Origin: CAYJHC01 sp964369465
Lineage (GTDB): Bacteria; Bacillota; Clostridia; Peptostreptococcales; Anaerovoracaceae
Assembly: GCA_964369465.1 (NCBI GenBank)
Contig: CAYJEX010000006.1
Span: 1-64,000, forward strand
Reading direction: 5' to 3'
Length of the DNA stretch: 64,000 bases
Below the pieces are notes generated by a model. That model was not told the DNA's origin. It searched no databases and saw only the letters and a list, made by a program, of their open reading frames with translations. The number at the start of each line of letters is the position of its first letter. The stretch's first letter is position 1. This document shows positions 10,029 to 18,805 of this stretch, in pieces. The position numbers and the translations under genes were made by a program.

Positions 10029-10350
10029 TTTTATTCCTCCTATTGTTTTTATTTAGAAGCTTGTTTTCAATACAATTATTAGAAATAACCTATTAATATT
10101 TTTTCAAATCTCAGATATATTATTACATATATTCTTGCACACTCAATCATAATTCACAAGTATAATTTAAATTAATTTTTACAATAAATGAATTTAAATT
10201 AAATATTCATTTATTATTCCATATTCATTTTAAAAAATAGCAAATACTATCTTGAATGTTGTCATCCTCTCTCCTTTTATTTGCTAGCAATATGTGATAT
10301 TATATATCTATAACAAGCATATAATTTTAGTAAGGGAGGAATATATCACA
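10029..10350. promoter_or_regulatory. divergent promoter region of cas12a and asd
   Basis: This 322-bp, very AT-rich gap separates the divergent cas operon and asd. It has no plausible gene. An 11-bp inverted repeat (AATAAATGAAT at 10183-10193, ATTCATTTATT at 10205-10215) with an 11-nt loop sits in the middle, about 155 bp upstream of cas12a, and could be an operator or attenuating hairpin. I saw no lysine riboswitch or T-box ahead of asd. A possible asd promoter lies near 10281-10310, but its match is weak. Confidence 0.45.
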
Positions 10351-11343
10351 ATGAACAAAAAACCAAATCTTGCCATAGTCGGAGCAACAGGTGTCGTAGG
10401 CACCACATTTATTAAGGTGCTGGAAGAAAGAGACTTTCCATACGAAAATTTATATATTATGGCATCAGCTAAATCGGCTGGTTCTACTGTAACTGTAAAA
10501 GGCAAAGATTATATTGTAGAAGAACTTACAGAATCTTCTTTTGATAAAGACATAGATATAGCCCTTTTTTCAGCTGGAGGTTCGGTAAGCGAAAAATTCG
10601 CACCTATCGCAGCTTCTAAAGGAGTTGTTGTTGTCGATAATAGTAGTGCATGGAGAATGGATCCTGAAGTTCCATTAGTTGTTCCAGAAGTCAATCCTGA
10701 GGACATTGAATGGAACAAAGGAATAATTGCAAATCCAAATTGTTCTACTATACAAGCAATGGTAGTTCTAAAACCACTTGACGAAAAATACAAAATAAAA
10801 AGAGTTGTATTTTCGACATATCAAGCTGTATCAGGCTCGGGAGTAAAAGGAATCTCTGACCTAGAAAATGGCTTAGCAGGCAAAGACACAACGAATGCGT
10901 ATCCACATCCAATCGCTGGAAATTGTATCCCTCATATAGATGTTTTCCAAGATAATGGATATACCAAAGAAGAAATGAAAATGATAAAAGAAACCATGAA
11001 AATTCTTCACCGTGATGACATTAAGGTTACAGCTACTACAGTTAGAGTTCCTGTATTTGACTCACATAGTGAATCTATCAACATAGAATTTGAAAAAGAA
11101 TTCGATTTAGATGAACTCAAAGATGTATTAAAAAATGCTCCTGGACTAGTTTACCAAGATGATGTTGCAAATAACGTTTATCCTCTTGCTAGAGCAGTAG
11201 CAGGAACTGACCCTGTTTATGTTGGCAGAATTCGTAGAGATTTTTCAGTAGATAATGGTATAAATTTATGGTGCGTTGCCGATAATATCAGAAAAGGTGC
11301 TGCAACTAACACTATACAAATTGCAGAAGAATTGATCAAATAG
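10351..11343 (+). CDS. asd: aspartate-semialdehyde dehydrogenase
   Basis: A 330-residue enzyme that reduces aspartyl phosphate to aspartate semialdehyde with NADPH, the branch point to lysine/diaminopimelate, threonine and methionine. The N-terminal VGATGVVGTTF is the dinucleotide loop, and C131 in NPNCSTIQ is the acylated catalytic cysteine. I chose the ATG at 10351 because GGGAGGA lies ten bases upstream; the frame stays open further upstream but without a site. It is followed 28 bp later by a lipoprotein gene on the same strand. Confidence 0.96.
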   Translation: MNKKPNLAIVGATGVVGTTFIKVLEERDFPYENLYIMASAKSAGSTVTVKGKDYIVEELTESSFDKDIDIALFSAGGSVSEKFAPIAASKGVVVVDNSSAWRMDPEVPLVVPEVNPEDIEWNKGIIANPNCSTIQAMVVLKPLDEKYKIKRVVFSTYQAVSGSGVKGISDLENGLAGKDTTNAYPHPIAGNCIPHIDVFQDNGYTKEEMKMIKETMKILHRDDIKVTATTVRVPVFDSHSESINIEFEKEFDLDELKDVLKNAPGLVYQDDVANNVYPLARAVAGTDPVYVGRIRRDFSVDNGINLWCVADNIRKGAATNTIQIAEELIK

Positions 11344-11371
11344 TATCATATTTAAAACGCGGAGGAATGAC

Positions 11372-11857
11372 ATGAAAAAAATATTAATCACAATTCTAAG
11401 TTTAATTCTAGTATTATCATTAACTGCATGTGGAGATAGTGGAAATAACAATGATGACGGCGGAGAGGTATATACATCAGGTGTTATGGTTTCAGAAAAC
11501 AAAATTGAATCTGAAACTATGATCACAAAGTACAAAACAGCAGATTTAGTTGTAGTTGATGGTTCAGATGCAGTAAAATTGACATTTGATTTCACAAATA
11601 AATCAGATGAACCCGCATCATTTACATGGTCTACTTTTATAAGTGCTTATCAAAATGATATCGAATTAGATTCAACCTGGGATTTCACCGATCAAAATAT
11701 TTTTCTTGAGGATACAGAAATTGAGCAAGAAGAGACACTCCAAGACATTCCCGTTTATTTCAAGCTAAATAATCTTGAAAGCCCAGTCACAGTAACTGTT
11801 GAAGACTTTAACACATACGATGAAGATGTGCTGATTTTAGAAATTAATCTAGTTTAG
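11372..11857 (+). CDS. lipoprotein, possibly DUF5067-like
   Basis: A 161-residue secreted lipoprotein. The first 20 residues form a type II signal peptide (KK, hydrophobic core, LTAC lipobox with C20), followed by a Ser/Gly/Asn/Asp linker. The remainder looks like an all-beta, Ig-like domain with VKLTFDFTNKSDEPASF, a pattern I associate with DUF5067-type lipoproteins. That assignment is tentative. It lies directly after asd with its own GGAGG site and before a strong terminator. Function unknown. Confidence 0.8.
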   Translation: MKKILITILSLILVLSLTACGDSGNNNDDGGEVYTSGVMVSENKIESETMITKYKTADLVVVDGSDAVKLTFDFTNKSDEPASFTWSTFISAYQNDIELDSTWDFTDQNIFLEDTEIEQEETLQDIPVYFKLNNLESPVTVTVEDFNTYDEDVLILEINLV

Positions 11858-11915
11858 ATGATTTCTAAATAATTAATCACTCTATTATATCGAAAACATA
11901 ATCGAAAAATGCATC

Positions 11916-11934
11916 CCCCGCGTCTAACGCGGGG
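11916..11934 (+). terminator. intrinsic terminator after the lipoprotein gene
   Basis: A 7-bp perfect GC-rich stem, CCCCGCG (11916-11922) with CGCGGGG (11928-11934), encloses loop TCTAA and is followed by TTTT. It should end asd-lipoprotein transcripts. Confidence 0.75.
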
Positions 11935-11951
11935 TTTTCACTTATGCAAAT

Positions 11952-11979
11952 AAAAGGCGTGTAGATTTACACGCCTTTT
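11952..11979. terminator. bidirectional terminator between the lipoprotein gene and selA
   Basis: A 12-bp perfect inverted repeat (11952-11963 with 11968-11979, loop GATT) has A-tract and T-tract ends, so it works in both directions. It lies six bases beyond the selA stop codon on the minus strand. Confidence 0.85.
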
Positions 11980-11984
11980 ATATA

Positions 11985-13397
11985 TTACACCTCTATTTTT
12001 TTAAATGCATCTATAATAATATTTTCTTCATCGTTTGTAATTGTCCTCATTTCAATGTACAATTTATCCTTACTTATTCTCGTGACTATAGGTGGGTTGT
12101 GCATTCTTAATCTTTTTTCAATTTCTGTTATCGATACTCTTTCAGAAGTTACAGCTACTCCGGCACTCTTTAGTAATACAGTCGGTGCTGATCCTCCTCC
12201 TACTTGTACGTGTGTTTCTTCAGGTAAGAAAATGAATCCCTTTGCTTCAGAAGACAATTTTTTTGAAAATATATCTGCTCTATCAAACAACTCATCGAAA
12301 TTCGCTTTTAACATTCTAAGCGTTGGGATATTTTCAAAAGCTCTAGTTTCACTAATATATTCCCTAAATGTTGCTTCAAGCGCAGCCAAAGACATTTTAT
12401 CTATTCTAACGACTCTAGCAAGTTGATGTTTTTTCATTTCATCTATATATTTTTTCTTTCCTGCAATTATGCCCCCTTGTGGGCCTCCTAACAATTTATC
12501 TCCACTAAACAAAATAACATCTATTCCTGAATTAATACATTCTTTTACAGTAGGCTCTTGGACTCCATACTTTTTCATATCGACCATCAGTCCGCTTCCC
12601 ATATCATATATTACAGGTAGTTCGATTTCTTTTCCTAGTTCTACTAGCTCATCCAGAGTTGCTTCTTCTGTAAATCCTAATATTTTGTAGTTGCTAGTAT
12701 GCACTTTGAGAATTGCTCCTGTATCTTCTGATACAGCATTTTTATAATCAGATACTTTAGTTTTGTTTGTTGTTCCAATTTCTTTTAAAATACATCCGCT
12801 TCTCTTCATTATTTCAGGTATCCTAAACGAGCCCCCTATTTCTACGAGTTCACCTCTAGATACTATCACTTCCATATTTTCGCCCATAGATGAAAGACAG
12901 AGCATTGTAGCTGCAGCATTATTATTTACAACCATAGCTGCTTCTGCACCTGTAATTTTGCAAATTATTTTTTCTATATGGTCATGCCTTGAGCCTCTTT
13001 TCCCTTCTAAAACATTATATTCCAAATTGGAATAATTGCTCGTTACTGCCGCTACTGCATTTGAAGCGCTTTGGGGCATCAGTGCTCTTCCTAGATTTGT
13101 ATGCAAAACAACCCCTGTTGCATTAATCATTCTATGCAAGCTTGTTTCATTTTCTACGTTGACTCTATTTATTACTTGTTCAACTATATCATCTTTTGTG
13201 AAATCATCAATTTTTATATTAGTTTTTTCTGAATTTGAATCAAAAGACAAAATCGCGTTTCTAAATTCATCTATGACATAACGTATGGATTCTATTATTA
13301 TTTCTCTTGGGTTATTATCAATCAATTCTAAAATTTGATCTTCGCATAGTATTTCATCAACTTTAGGTATACTTCTAAGCATTGTATTTTTGTCCAT
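11985..13397 (-). CDS. selA: L-seryl-tRNA(Sec) selenium transferase
   Basis: A 470-residue PLP enzyme that converts Ser-tRNA(Sec) to Sec-tRNA(Sec) using selenophosphate. The fold-type I core contains NATGVVLHTNLGR near residue 92 and SGDKLLGGPQGG, where K301 is the PLP-binding lysine. Length matches bacterial SelA. AGGAGG precedes the ATG. It lies downstream of the selenocysteine tRNA on the same strand, so both parts of the Sec charging system are together; selB and selD are not in this window. Confidence 0.96.
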   Translation of the reverse strand: MDKNTMLRSIPKVDEILCEDQILELIDNNPREIIIESIRYVIDEFRNAILSFDSNSEKTNIKIDDFTKDDIVEQVINRVNVENETSLHRMINATGVVLHTNLGRALMPQSASNAVAAVTSNYSNLEYNVLEGKRGSRHDHIEKIICKITGAEAAMVVNNNAAATMLCLSSMGENMEVIVSRGELVEIGGSFRIPEIMKRSGCILKEIGTTNKTKVSDYKNAVSEDTGAILKVHTSNYKILGFTEEATLDELVELGKEIELPVIYDMGSGLMVDMKKYGVQEPTVKECINSGIDVILFSGDKLLGGPQGGIIAGKKKYIDEMKKHQLARVVRIDKMSLAALEATFREYISETRAFENIPTLRMLKANFDELFDRADIFSKKLSSEAKGFIFLPEETHVQVGGGSAPTVLLKSAGVAVTSERVSITEIEKRLRMHNPPIVTRISKDKLYIEMRTITNDEENIIIDAFKKIEV

Positions 13398-13575
13398 TTT
13401 TTCCTCCTAAAAGAACATATCCGTTGGAAAGCGTGTGTTTGTCTCTAATTGTTGTATTTAGTATATCATAACTTTTATTTTAATCATAAAAATTAATATA
13501 AACAGCGCAAACATGTATTTTTATTTTTGTTCATATTCTACACATTTTTCATTTTTCATTCTTTATATATTGCAA

Positions 13576-13607
13576 AAAAGAAGTATTGATTTTTCAACAC
13601 TTCTTTT
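13576..13607 (-). terminator. terminator downstream of tRNA-Sec
   Basis: An interrupted inverted repeat pairs AAAAGAAGT (13576-13584) with ACTTCTTTT (13599-13607), plus an inner TTGA/TCAA. It is followed on the minus strand by a T run. It lies six bases past the tRNA 3' end and should separate the tRNA from selA. Confidence 0.7.
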
Positions 13608-13612
13608 AATTA

Positions 13613-13709
13613 TGGCGGGAGTGTGTGAGAATCGAACTCACCCAAGAAGCTCCTAACTCCTCGTACAGGTTTTGAAGACCAGAAGACACACCAGCGCCTA
13701 TCCACCCCC
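13613..13709 (-). tRNA. selC: selenocysteine tRNA, anticodon TCA
   Basis: A 97-nt tRNA with encoded CCA at its 3' end (complement of 13613-13615). The anticodon loop CTTCAAA presents TCA, which reads UGA. The T arm has GGTGAG-TTCGATT-CTCAC. A long acceptor stem (GGGGGTG against the 3' CACTCCC, with one G-U pair) and a long extra arm are typical of tRNA-Sec. It confirms that this organism makes selenoproteins, so an in-frame TGA may be sense in some of its genes. Confidence 0.93.
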
Positions 13710-13876
13710 GAATCAACTAAATATAATTTTACCACAAACACATCAAGGAATCAAATAGTACAAATCTCAAAATAATTACGAAAATTATTCAACGAATATT
13801 CAATACTTTCTTTTTGTTTTTTTAGAGTCTCATTTTTTAATCAGAAAAAATTTTTATATACTCACAAATTATCTTT

Positions 13877-14677
13877 TTAAATTACAAAATCTCTTTTTTT
13901 GTATCTATACATCCCTAATAGAAGTGCCACTATCATTAGTGCAGCATATGCTCCCATAGATAGCATCATCGTCAAGTCTGGTTCAATTACAGTTGTTGGG
14001 CTAAACATTTCAAATGGGCTGAAATATTTTAAAAACTCTCCATCTTCTCCCATCAACGTTCCTAAGTATCCCATAAGGTATATCGCAAAAACAAATATGC
14101 TTCCAACAGTTGACACTGCGATTTTGCCAGTTATTCCCGCAAGTGAAAATGCAAATGCCATAAATATAAATGGAATAGTACTTGAAAACACAAAAATAGC
14201 TATAACTTCCATAATATCAAATGTTTCTCCACCTGAAACAAAACCACATATTGTTCCAACAACAGCAGAAGAGATCACAACAATTAGCAATCCTATTATA
14301 GCTGTAATGAATTTGTTCCAATATATTTTTGCTCTACTAATTTTTATAGATGATAAAATTTCGATAGTTTTGTTTTTTTCTTCGTTAGCAAGCAAATTAG
14401 AAGAAAAAACAACTGCAAATATTGACATAGCAACAAGCATCAAATTGTATATCATCGCCAAATATGAAACGAAATTGCTCATATCATTCCATTCGTCTAA
14501 ACCAAAAAGTTGCATCATTTCTTTCGGCATCATTTCCATTTTCACATTTGCCATATCTTGCACGTATGGAAAAAGTAATGTGTACATTGCCATCATTCCC
14601 ATCATAGCTATGGACCATCCAACAATTAGTTTTATATTTAGTTTAAGTCCAAAGATTATCATTCTTGAGGTTTTCAT
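13877..14677 (-). CDS. ABC-2 type exporter permease
   Basis: A 266-residue integral membrane protein with about six hydrophobic segments: an N-terminal helix (IVGWSIAMMGMMAMY), a large extracellular loop rich in Met/Glu/Lys, then five more, ending in a basic MYRYKKRDFVI tail. This is the ABC-2 permease architecture. It pairs with the ATPase gene 20 bp upstream. The ATG at 14677 has AGAAGG eight bases ahead; a GTG nine bases further upstream is an alternative start. The substrate cannot be deduced; peptides, antibiotics or lipids are all possible. Confidence 0.85.
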   Translation of the reverse strand: MKTSRMIIFGLKLNIKLIVGWSIAMMGMMAMYTLLFPYVQDMANVKMEMMPKEMMQLFGLDEWNDMSNFVSYLAMIYNLMLVAMSIFAVVFSSNLLANEEKNKTIEILSSIKISRAKIYWNKFITAIIGLLIVVISSAVVGTICGFVSGGETFDIMEVIAIFVFSSTIPFIFMAFAFSLAGITGKIAVSTVGSIFVFAIYLMGYLGTLMGEDGEFLKYFSPFEMFSPTTVIEPDLTMMLSMGAYAALMIVALLLGMYRYKKRDFVI

Positions 14678-14697
14678 TTTTCTCACCTTCTACTCCA

Positions 14698-15522
14698 TTA
14701 ATACTCTTCATAATATTTCATAAGCTTTTCTTCTATTGGCACTTTTTTGATTTCTAAGTTTTTTAAGCTTAATTTTGAAAGTTTGTTTAAAAGTTCATTT
14801 ATATCGCCATCAAACAGTTCTTTATGTTTTTCTTCCTTATCTGTTTCATAAATTACTAGCAATTGTTTTTCTTTTCTCGCAATTTGCATATCAATATCTT
14901 CAATAATCTTGCCGTCCTTAATTATAACGACTCTGTCGCAATGTTTATCAATTTCTGACAAATTATGACTTGATAAGAATATAGTAGATCCATTTTCTTT
15001 TTTCTCTATTATTTTTTTGAAAAACTTCTCTTGCATAAGAGGGTCAAGTCCATTAGTAGGTTCATCTAAAATCAAGACATCACTTTTCTTCATAAGAGCT
15101 AATACTATTGAAACTTTTTTTCTATTGCCTAAGCTTAACTCTCTTGCTTTTTTGTTAATATCAAGTTCAAAATACTGACATAATTCATATGCTTCAGCTA
15201 AAATTGCTTTATCTTCGTTTGCACAAAACTTAAGAATCTCTTCAATTTTTACATTTTCATATAAAGCTACATCCCCCGGCATATAGCTAATTGCAGATTT
15301 TATCGTTGTTGCATCGCGAACACTATCTAAACCATTAATTAGAATTTCTCCTTTTGTTGGAGAAATGCAGTTAATCATCGCTCTAAGCGTCGTTGTTTTA
15401 CCTGCACCATTCTTCCCTACAAATCCAGTTATAGCACCTGATTTTATTTCCAAATTAATATTGTTTACTGCTGTAAACTTTTTGTAAACTTTTGTAAAGT
15501 TTTTAATTAATATTTTTTCCAT
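14698..15522 (-). CDS. ABC transporter ATP-binding protein
   Basis: A 274-residue nucleotide-binding subunit of a drug/peptide-type exporter. Walker A is GKNGAGKT (36-43), the signature is degenerate (LSLGN in place of LSGGQ), Walker B is VLILDEPTNGLDP, and the switch His is in SSHNLSEI. The C-terminal 60 residues form a short accessory domain. An AAGGAG site precedes the ATG. The partner permease follows 20 bp downstream, and the pair forms a two-gene operon divergent from the ABC-F gene. Confidence 0.9.
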   Translation of the reverse strand: MEKILIKNFTKVYKKFTAVNNINLEIKSGAITGFVGKNGAGKTTTLRAMINCISPTKGEILINGLDSVRDATTIKSAISYMPGDVALYENVKIEEILKFCANEDKAILAEAYELCQYFELDINKKARELSLGNRKKVSIVLALMKKSDVLILDEPTNGLDPLMQEKFFKKIIEKKENGSTIFLSSHNLSEIDKHCDRVVIIKDGKIIEDIDMQIARKEKQLLVIYETDKEEKHKELFDGDINELLNKLSKLSLKNLEIKKVPIEEKLMKYYEEY

Positions 15523-15674
15523 AATGCAAGTCTCTCCTTTTTAAATATTATACCATATTAAACACTCTAAGGTTATCTAATTTTTATCAAGAAAATTCCC
15601 CACTGAACTAAAAATTGAGTTAAAATATAATTAGTGCATTTGCAATAAAACCAAAAATACAAAGGGGAATAAAT

Positions 15675-17228
15675 ATGAGTTTACTAAATGTTACAAAAGT
15701 ATCACATGACTTTGGGGGAAGACGAATACTTGAAGATGCTACTTTTCGACTTCTCAAAGGCGAACATGTTGGATTAGTAGGTGCCAATGGAGAAGGTAAG
15801 TCTACTTTTTTTAATATAATAATTGGTAATATCCAACCAGAAGAAGGTAAAGTAGAATGGTCTAGAAATGTAAGAATTGGATATCTTGATCAACATTCTA
15901 CGCTTAAAGCTGGAACTTCAATTAACGATGCCCTAACAACAGCTTTTGATTATATGCATAAACTCGAAGAAAATATGCTAGAACTATATGAAAAGATGGG
16001 TTCAGAAGACTCTGATATGACTAAACTTATGGAAGAAGCAGGTGAAATACAACATATTTTAGAAGAAAGTGGATACTATGAAATTCCAACAAAGATTAGT
16101 CAAGTTGCCGATGGTTTGGGACTTCTAGACCTTGGGCTTGATAGAGATGTTAATGAACTAAGTGGCGGTCAAAGAACTAAAGTGCTTTTAGCCAAACTTC
16201 TTTTAGAGGATCCTTCAATATTGCTACTTGACGAACCTACAAACTATCTAGATGCAGACCATATCACATGGTTGAAAAGATATTTGCAAGAATATGAAAA
16301 TGCATTTATTCTAATTTCACATGACGTAGAATTTCTTGATTCTGTGGTTAATGTTGTCTATCATCTTGATGATGGCGAATTAAATAGATACCCTGGAGAC
16401 TACCAAAATTATTTAAGGATTCATGAAATAAAAGTATCTCAACAAGCCTCTGCTTATAAAAGGCAACAGGCCGAAATTGATAAGCTAAAAGACTTTGTGG
16501 CGAGAAATAAAGCTAGGGCTGCAACAGCAGGAATGGCAAATAGTAGAGAGAAAATTTTAGATAAAATGGATATACTATCTAAGCCAAAAGAAAAAATCAA
16601 GCCTGAGTTTTTTTTCAAAAAAGGCAAAACATCAGGTAAAGTATTGGTCGATTGTACAGATCTTGTAATTGGGTATGACTCTCCTCTTACAAATCCACTA
16701 AATTTCAAAATGATTAGAGGCGACAAACTTGCAATTGTTGGTACAAATGGACTTGGAAAAAGCACTTTATTAAAGACAATACTAGGTGAAATCAAGCCTT
16801 ATTCAGGCACAGCACAACTAGGCGACCTTCTAATTCCTGCATATTTCGAACAAGAAGCTGCACGTCAAAACAAAACTACTGCTCTCGAATATATTTGGGA
16901 AAAGTACCCTTCATATACAAACGCAGAAGTTAGATTTGCTTTAGCACAATGCGGCCTGACAAACGATCATATTACAAGTCAGCTTAAAGTTTTAAGTGGT
17001 GGAGAAAATGCCAAGGTTAGACTTTGCGATCTAATGCAGAAAGAAAGTAATTGGTTAATTCTTGACGAACCAACAAATCACCTCGATGTAGATGCAAAAG
17101 AAGAGCTGAAAAAAGCCCTGCAAAAATATGAGGGCTCCATTCTAATCGTGTGCCACGAACCATCCTTTTATGAAGATTGGGTAACAGACGTTTGGAACGT
17201 GGAAGATTGGACAACAAAAATTGTGTAA
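15675..17228 (+). CDS. ABC-F family ATPase (ribosome-associated type)
   Basis: A 517-residue soluble protein with two ABC domains in one chain and no membrane segment, the ABC-F layout. Domain 1 has GANGEGKST, LSGGQRTK and LLDEPTNYLD; domain 2 has GTNGLGKST, LSGGENAK and LILDEPTNHLD. A charged linker of roughly 80 residues between them contains the helical KRQQAEIDKLKDF region that reaches into the ribosomal E/P site in known members. Such proteins relieve translational stalls or protect ribosomes. Housekeeping versus antibiotic resistance cannot be separated here. GGGG ribosome site; monocistronic. Confidence 0.93.
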   Translation: MSLLNVTKVSHDFGGRRILEDATFRLLKGEHVGLVGANGEGKSTFFNIIIGNIQPEEGKVEWSRNVRIGYLDQHSTLKAGTSINDALTTAFDYMHKLEENMLELYEKMGSEDSDMTKLMEEAGEIQHILEESGYYEIPTKISQVADGLGLLDLGLDRDVNELSGGQRTKVLLAKLLLEDPSILLLDEPTNYLDADHITWLKRYLQEYENAFILISHDVEFLDSVVNVVYHLDDGELNRYPGDYQNYLRIHEIKVSQQASAYKRQQAEIDKLKDFVARNKARAATAGMANSREKILDKMDILSKPKEKIKPEFFFKKGKTSGKVLVDCTDLVIGYDSPLTNPLNFKMIRGDKLAIVGTNGLGKSTLLKTILGEIKPYSGTAQLGDLLIPAYFEQEAARQNKTTALEYIWEKYPSYTNAEVRFALAQCGLTNDHITSQLKVLSGGENAKVRLCDLMQKESNWLILDEPTNHLDVDAKEELKKALQKYEGSILIVCHEPSFYEDWVTDVWNVEDWTTKIV

Positions 17229-17263
17229 ATACATTATGAGTTTTTAATTACTTTTTCAAAAAA

Positions 17264-17294
17264 GCAAGATTCAAGCATTTTGCTTAAATCTTGC
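17264..17294 (+). terminator. hairpin terminator after the ABC-F gene
   Basis: GCAAGATT (17264-17271) pairs with AATCTTGC (17287-17294), with an inner AAGCA/TGCTT, giving a near-continuous stem of about 13 bp. The trailing T run is weak (TTAAATCTT). It may act on either strand between two converging genes. Confidence 0.55.
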
Positions 17295-17340
17295 TTAAAT
17301 CTTACGTGTTTTAACAGCTTATTACAAGTCAGTTATTCCT

Positions 17341-18339
17341 CTACCATGTATAGACTTCATTAACAAAAACTTTATAACTTTCAAATGATACATCATCATA
17401 ATTTTCATCATAAGGGAAATATAATGTAAAATTACCTGCTCTTCCAGATTCAATCTCTACATCTAAATCGCTACTAATTCCTACCACATCATCCCCTTGG
17501 AAATATACTACACTAACTGAAATCCAGTCTATTAAATCTTCTGAATTATTTTTCACTTGAACAATAATTTCCTCTCCATTATTGTTATGTATTATTTCAA
17601 TCTTATCAAAATATGAAGTTTTTTCTGATATTTCTCCATCAACATAAATTTTATAATCATCAAATTTTTCTGGAGTAGAGTATATTTCAGTTGCTACTTC
17701 AGAACCTGTACCTACAGCACTAAGGCTTGTACTTCCACTTCCTACAATCAACCCAGCTTCATCATAAAATTCAACTTCTATTTCCATATCAATTGGTACT
17801 TCGTTTTCATTTTTACTAAAGACTACTAGTATTCCTTCTTCTGTAAGTCCTCCACTACTCGTAATGTTTTCTGATATTTGCTCAGATGTATGGCTATCAA
17901 GTTGAGGTTCATTTGTTCCCGAAGCGGTGTTTGAGCTATTAGATTTACTTTCCCCGTCAAATAAAAATACAACTATCAATGCTGTCACAAATATAGTAAT
18001 AGCAATTCCTATACTCACCAATATAATTATTTTCTTTTTTTTATCAGTAACAACTTCTGACTTTTTCCCACAACTAGGGCAGAACTCTTGATTCTCTTTT
18101 AATACATTACCACACTTAATACATTTAAGTTCTTGGGAATTTACTTTCATTTTTCCTGACCTTTCCAACTCGTTTTCTATTATTTCATCTTTTAAAGATT
18201 CTTCCTCGCCTTTATTTAGTTCAATCTGTGTGCCACAATATAGGCAAAATAATTTTTCTAAGTTTTCTTTAACTTCATTTTTTTTGCCACATTTAGAACA
18301 TGTTACAGGTGATACCATATCATTATTCACTTTCTTCAT
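17341..18339 (-). CDS. double zinc-ribbon, single-pass membrane protein
   Basis: A 332-residue protein. Residues 1-95 hold two four-cysteine zinc ribbons (C14, C17, C32, C35 and C73, C76, C87, C90). One transmembrane helix follows at 104-127, then a Ser/Thr/Asn linker and an extracellular beta-rich domain to the C-terminus, possibly related to FxLYD-type domains. This places zinc ribbons in the cytoplasm and the beta domain outside. It sits near a Ser/Thr kinase and a tiny membrane peptide on the same strand, so a membrane signalling role is plausible but unproved. GAGGAG site before the ATG. Confidence 0.8.
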   Translation of the reverse strand: MKKVNNDMVSPVTCSKCGKKNEVKENLEKLFCLYCGTQIELNKGEEESLKDEIIENELERSGKMKVNSQELKCIKCGNVLKENQEFCPSCGKKSEVVTDKKKKIIILVSIGIAITIFVTALIVVFLFDGESKSNSSNTASGTNEPQLDSHTSEQISENITSSGGLTEEGILVVFSKNENEVPIDMEIEVEFYDEAGLIVGSGSTSLSAVGTGSEVATEIYSTPEKFDDYKIYVDGEISEKTSYFDKIEIIHNNNGEEIIVQVKNNSEDLIDWISVSVVYFQGDDVVGISSDLDVEIESGRAGNFTLYFPYDENYDDVSFESYKVFVNEVYTW

Positions 18340-18413
18340 TTTTACTTCTCCTCGCCTTTCTTATCCTTCCAACAACTTTATCTCTTATCTAGAGTTGTAC
18401 TGTTGATATACAA

Positions 18414-18536
18414 TTAACTATTTCTCAAATACCTAATAACTATCCAAATTAACCATACTCCACCAGTAATAAACACTAGAATAAAGTCTATTATGAGTCC
18501 AAACATACCTCTTTTTTTCATTTTTCGATTATCCAT
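18414..18536 (-). CDS. tiny membrane protein, about 40 residues
   Basis: A 40-codon frame starts MDNRKMKKRGMFGLI and contains one or two hydrophobic segments around ITGGVWLIWIVIRYLRN, a motif common in small bacterial membrane proteins. The AAGGA site is very close to the first ATG, so the ATG five codons later (18521) may be the true start, giving 35 residues. It lies between the zinc-ribbon gene and the kinase gene, all on the minus strand. Too short for certainty. Confidence 0.5.
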   Translation of the reverse strand: MDNRKMKKRGMFGLIIDFILVFITGGVWLIWIVIRYLRNS

Positions 18537-18715
18537 TCCTTATAATTTCCACTATATACTATTTGCTAAATTTAATTTATTTTAGCACTTTTTTATCTTG
18601 ATTTCGTTCGCTTATTAGCGTACTTTTTTCTATATTGTTCTTATACGTCTAACAAATTTTATTTCGTAATATTTTTCCATGTCAAAAATAAATTTATGTA
18701 TCAAAAAATAAAAAA

Positions 18716-18738
18716 TCGCTTGTATTAAATACAAGCGA
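18716..18738 (-). terminator. intrinsic terminator after the kinase gene
   Basis: TCGCTTGTAT (18716-18725) pairs perfectly with ATACAAGCGA (18729-18738) around a 3-nt loop. On the minus strand a TTTTTTATTTTTTG tract follows, making a strong terminator for the Ser/Thr kinase gene. Confidence 0.85.
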
Positions 18739-18805
18739 ATCTAATTTATATAATGTCTTTTGACAACATTTTTTTATCATCGAATATTTCTATATAAAAC
18801 CGTAT

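Noticed and set aside
10029..10350. Lysine riboswitch or T-box ahead of asd
   Set aside because: The region is nearly pure A and T with no conserved core motifs or terminator.
13899..14723. Long plus-strand frame of 274 codons opposite the ABC-2 permease gene
   Set aside because: It is the antisense shadow of a clear membrane permease and has no ribosome site or recognisable domain.
18600..18630. Small hairpin CGCT-TATT-AGCG followed by Ts on the plus strand
   Set aside because: The stem is only four bases and no plus-strand gene lies upstream.
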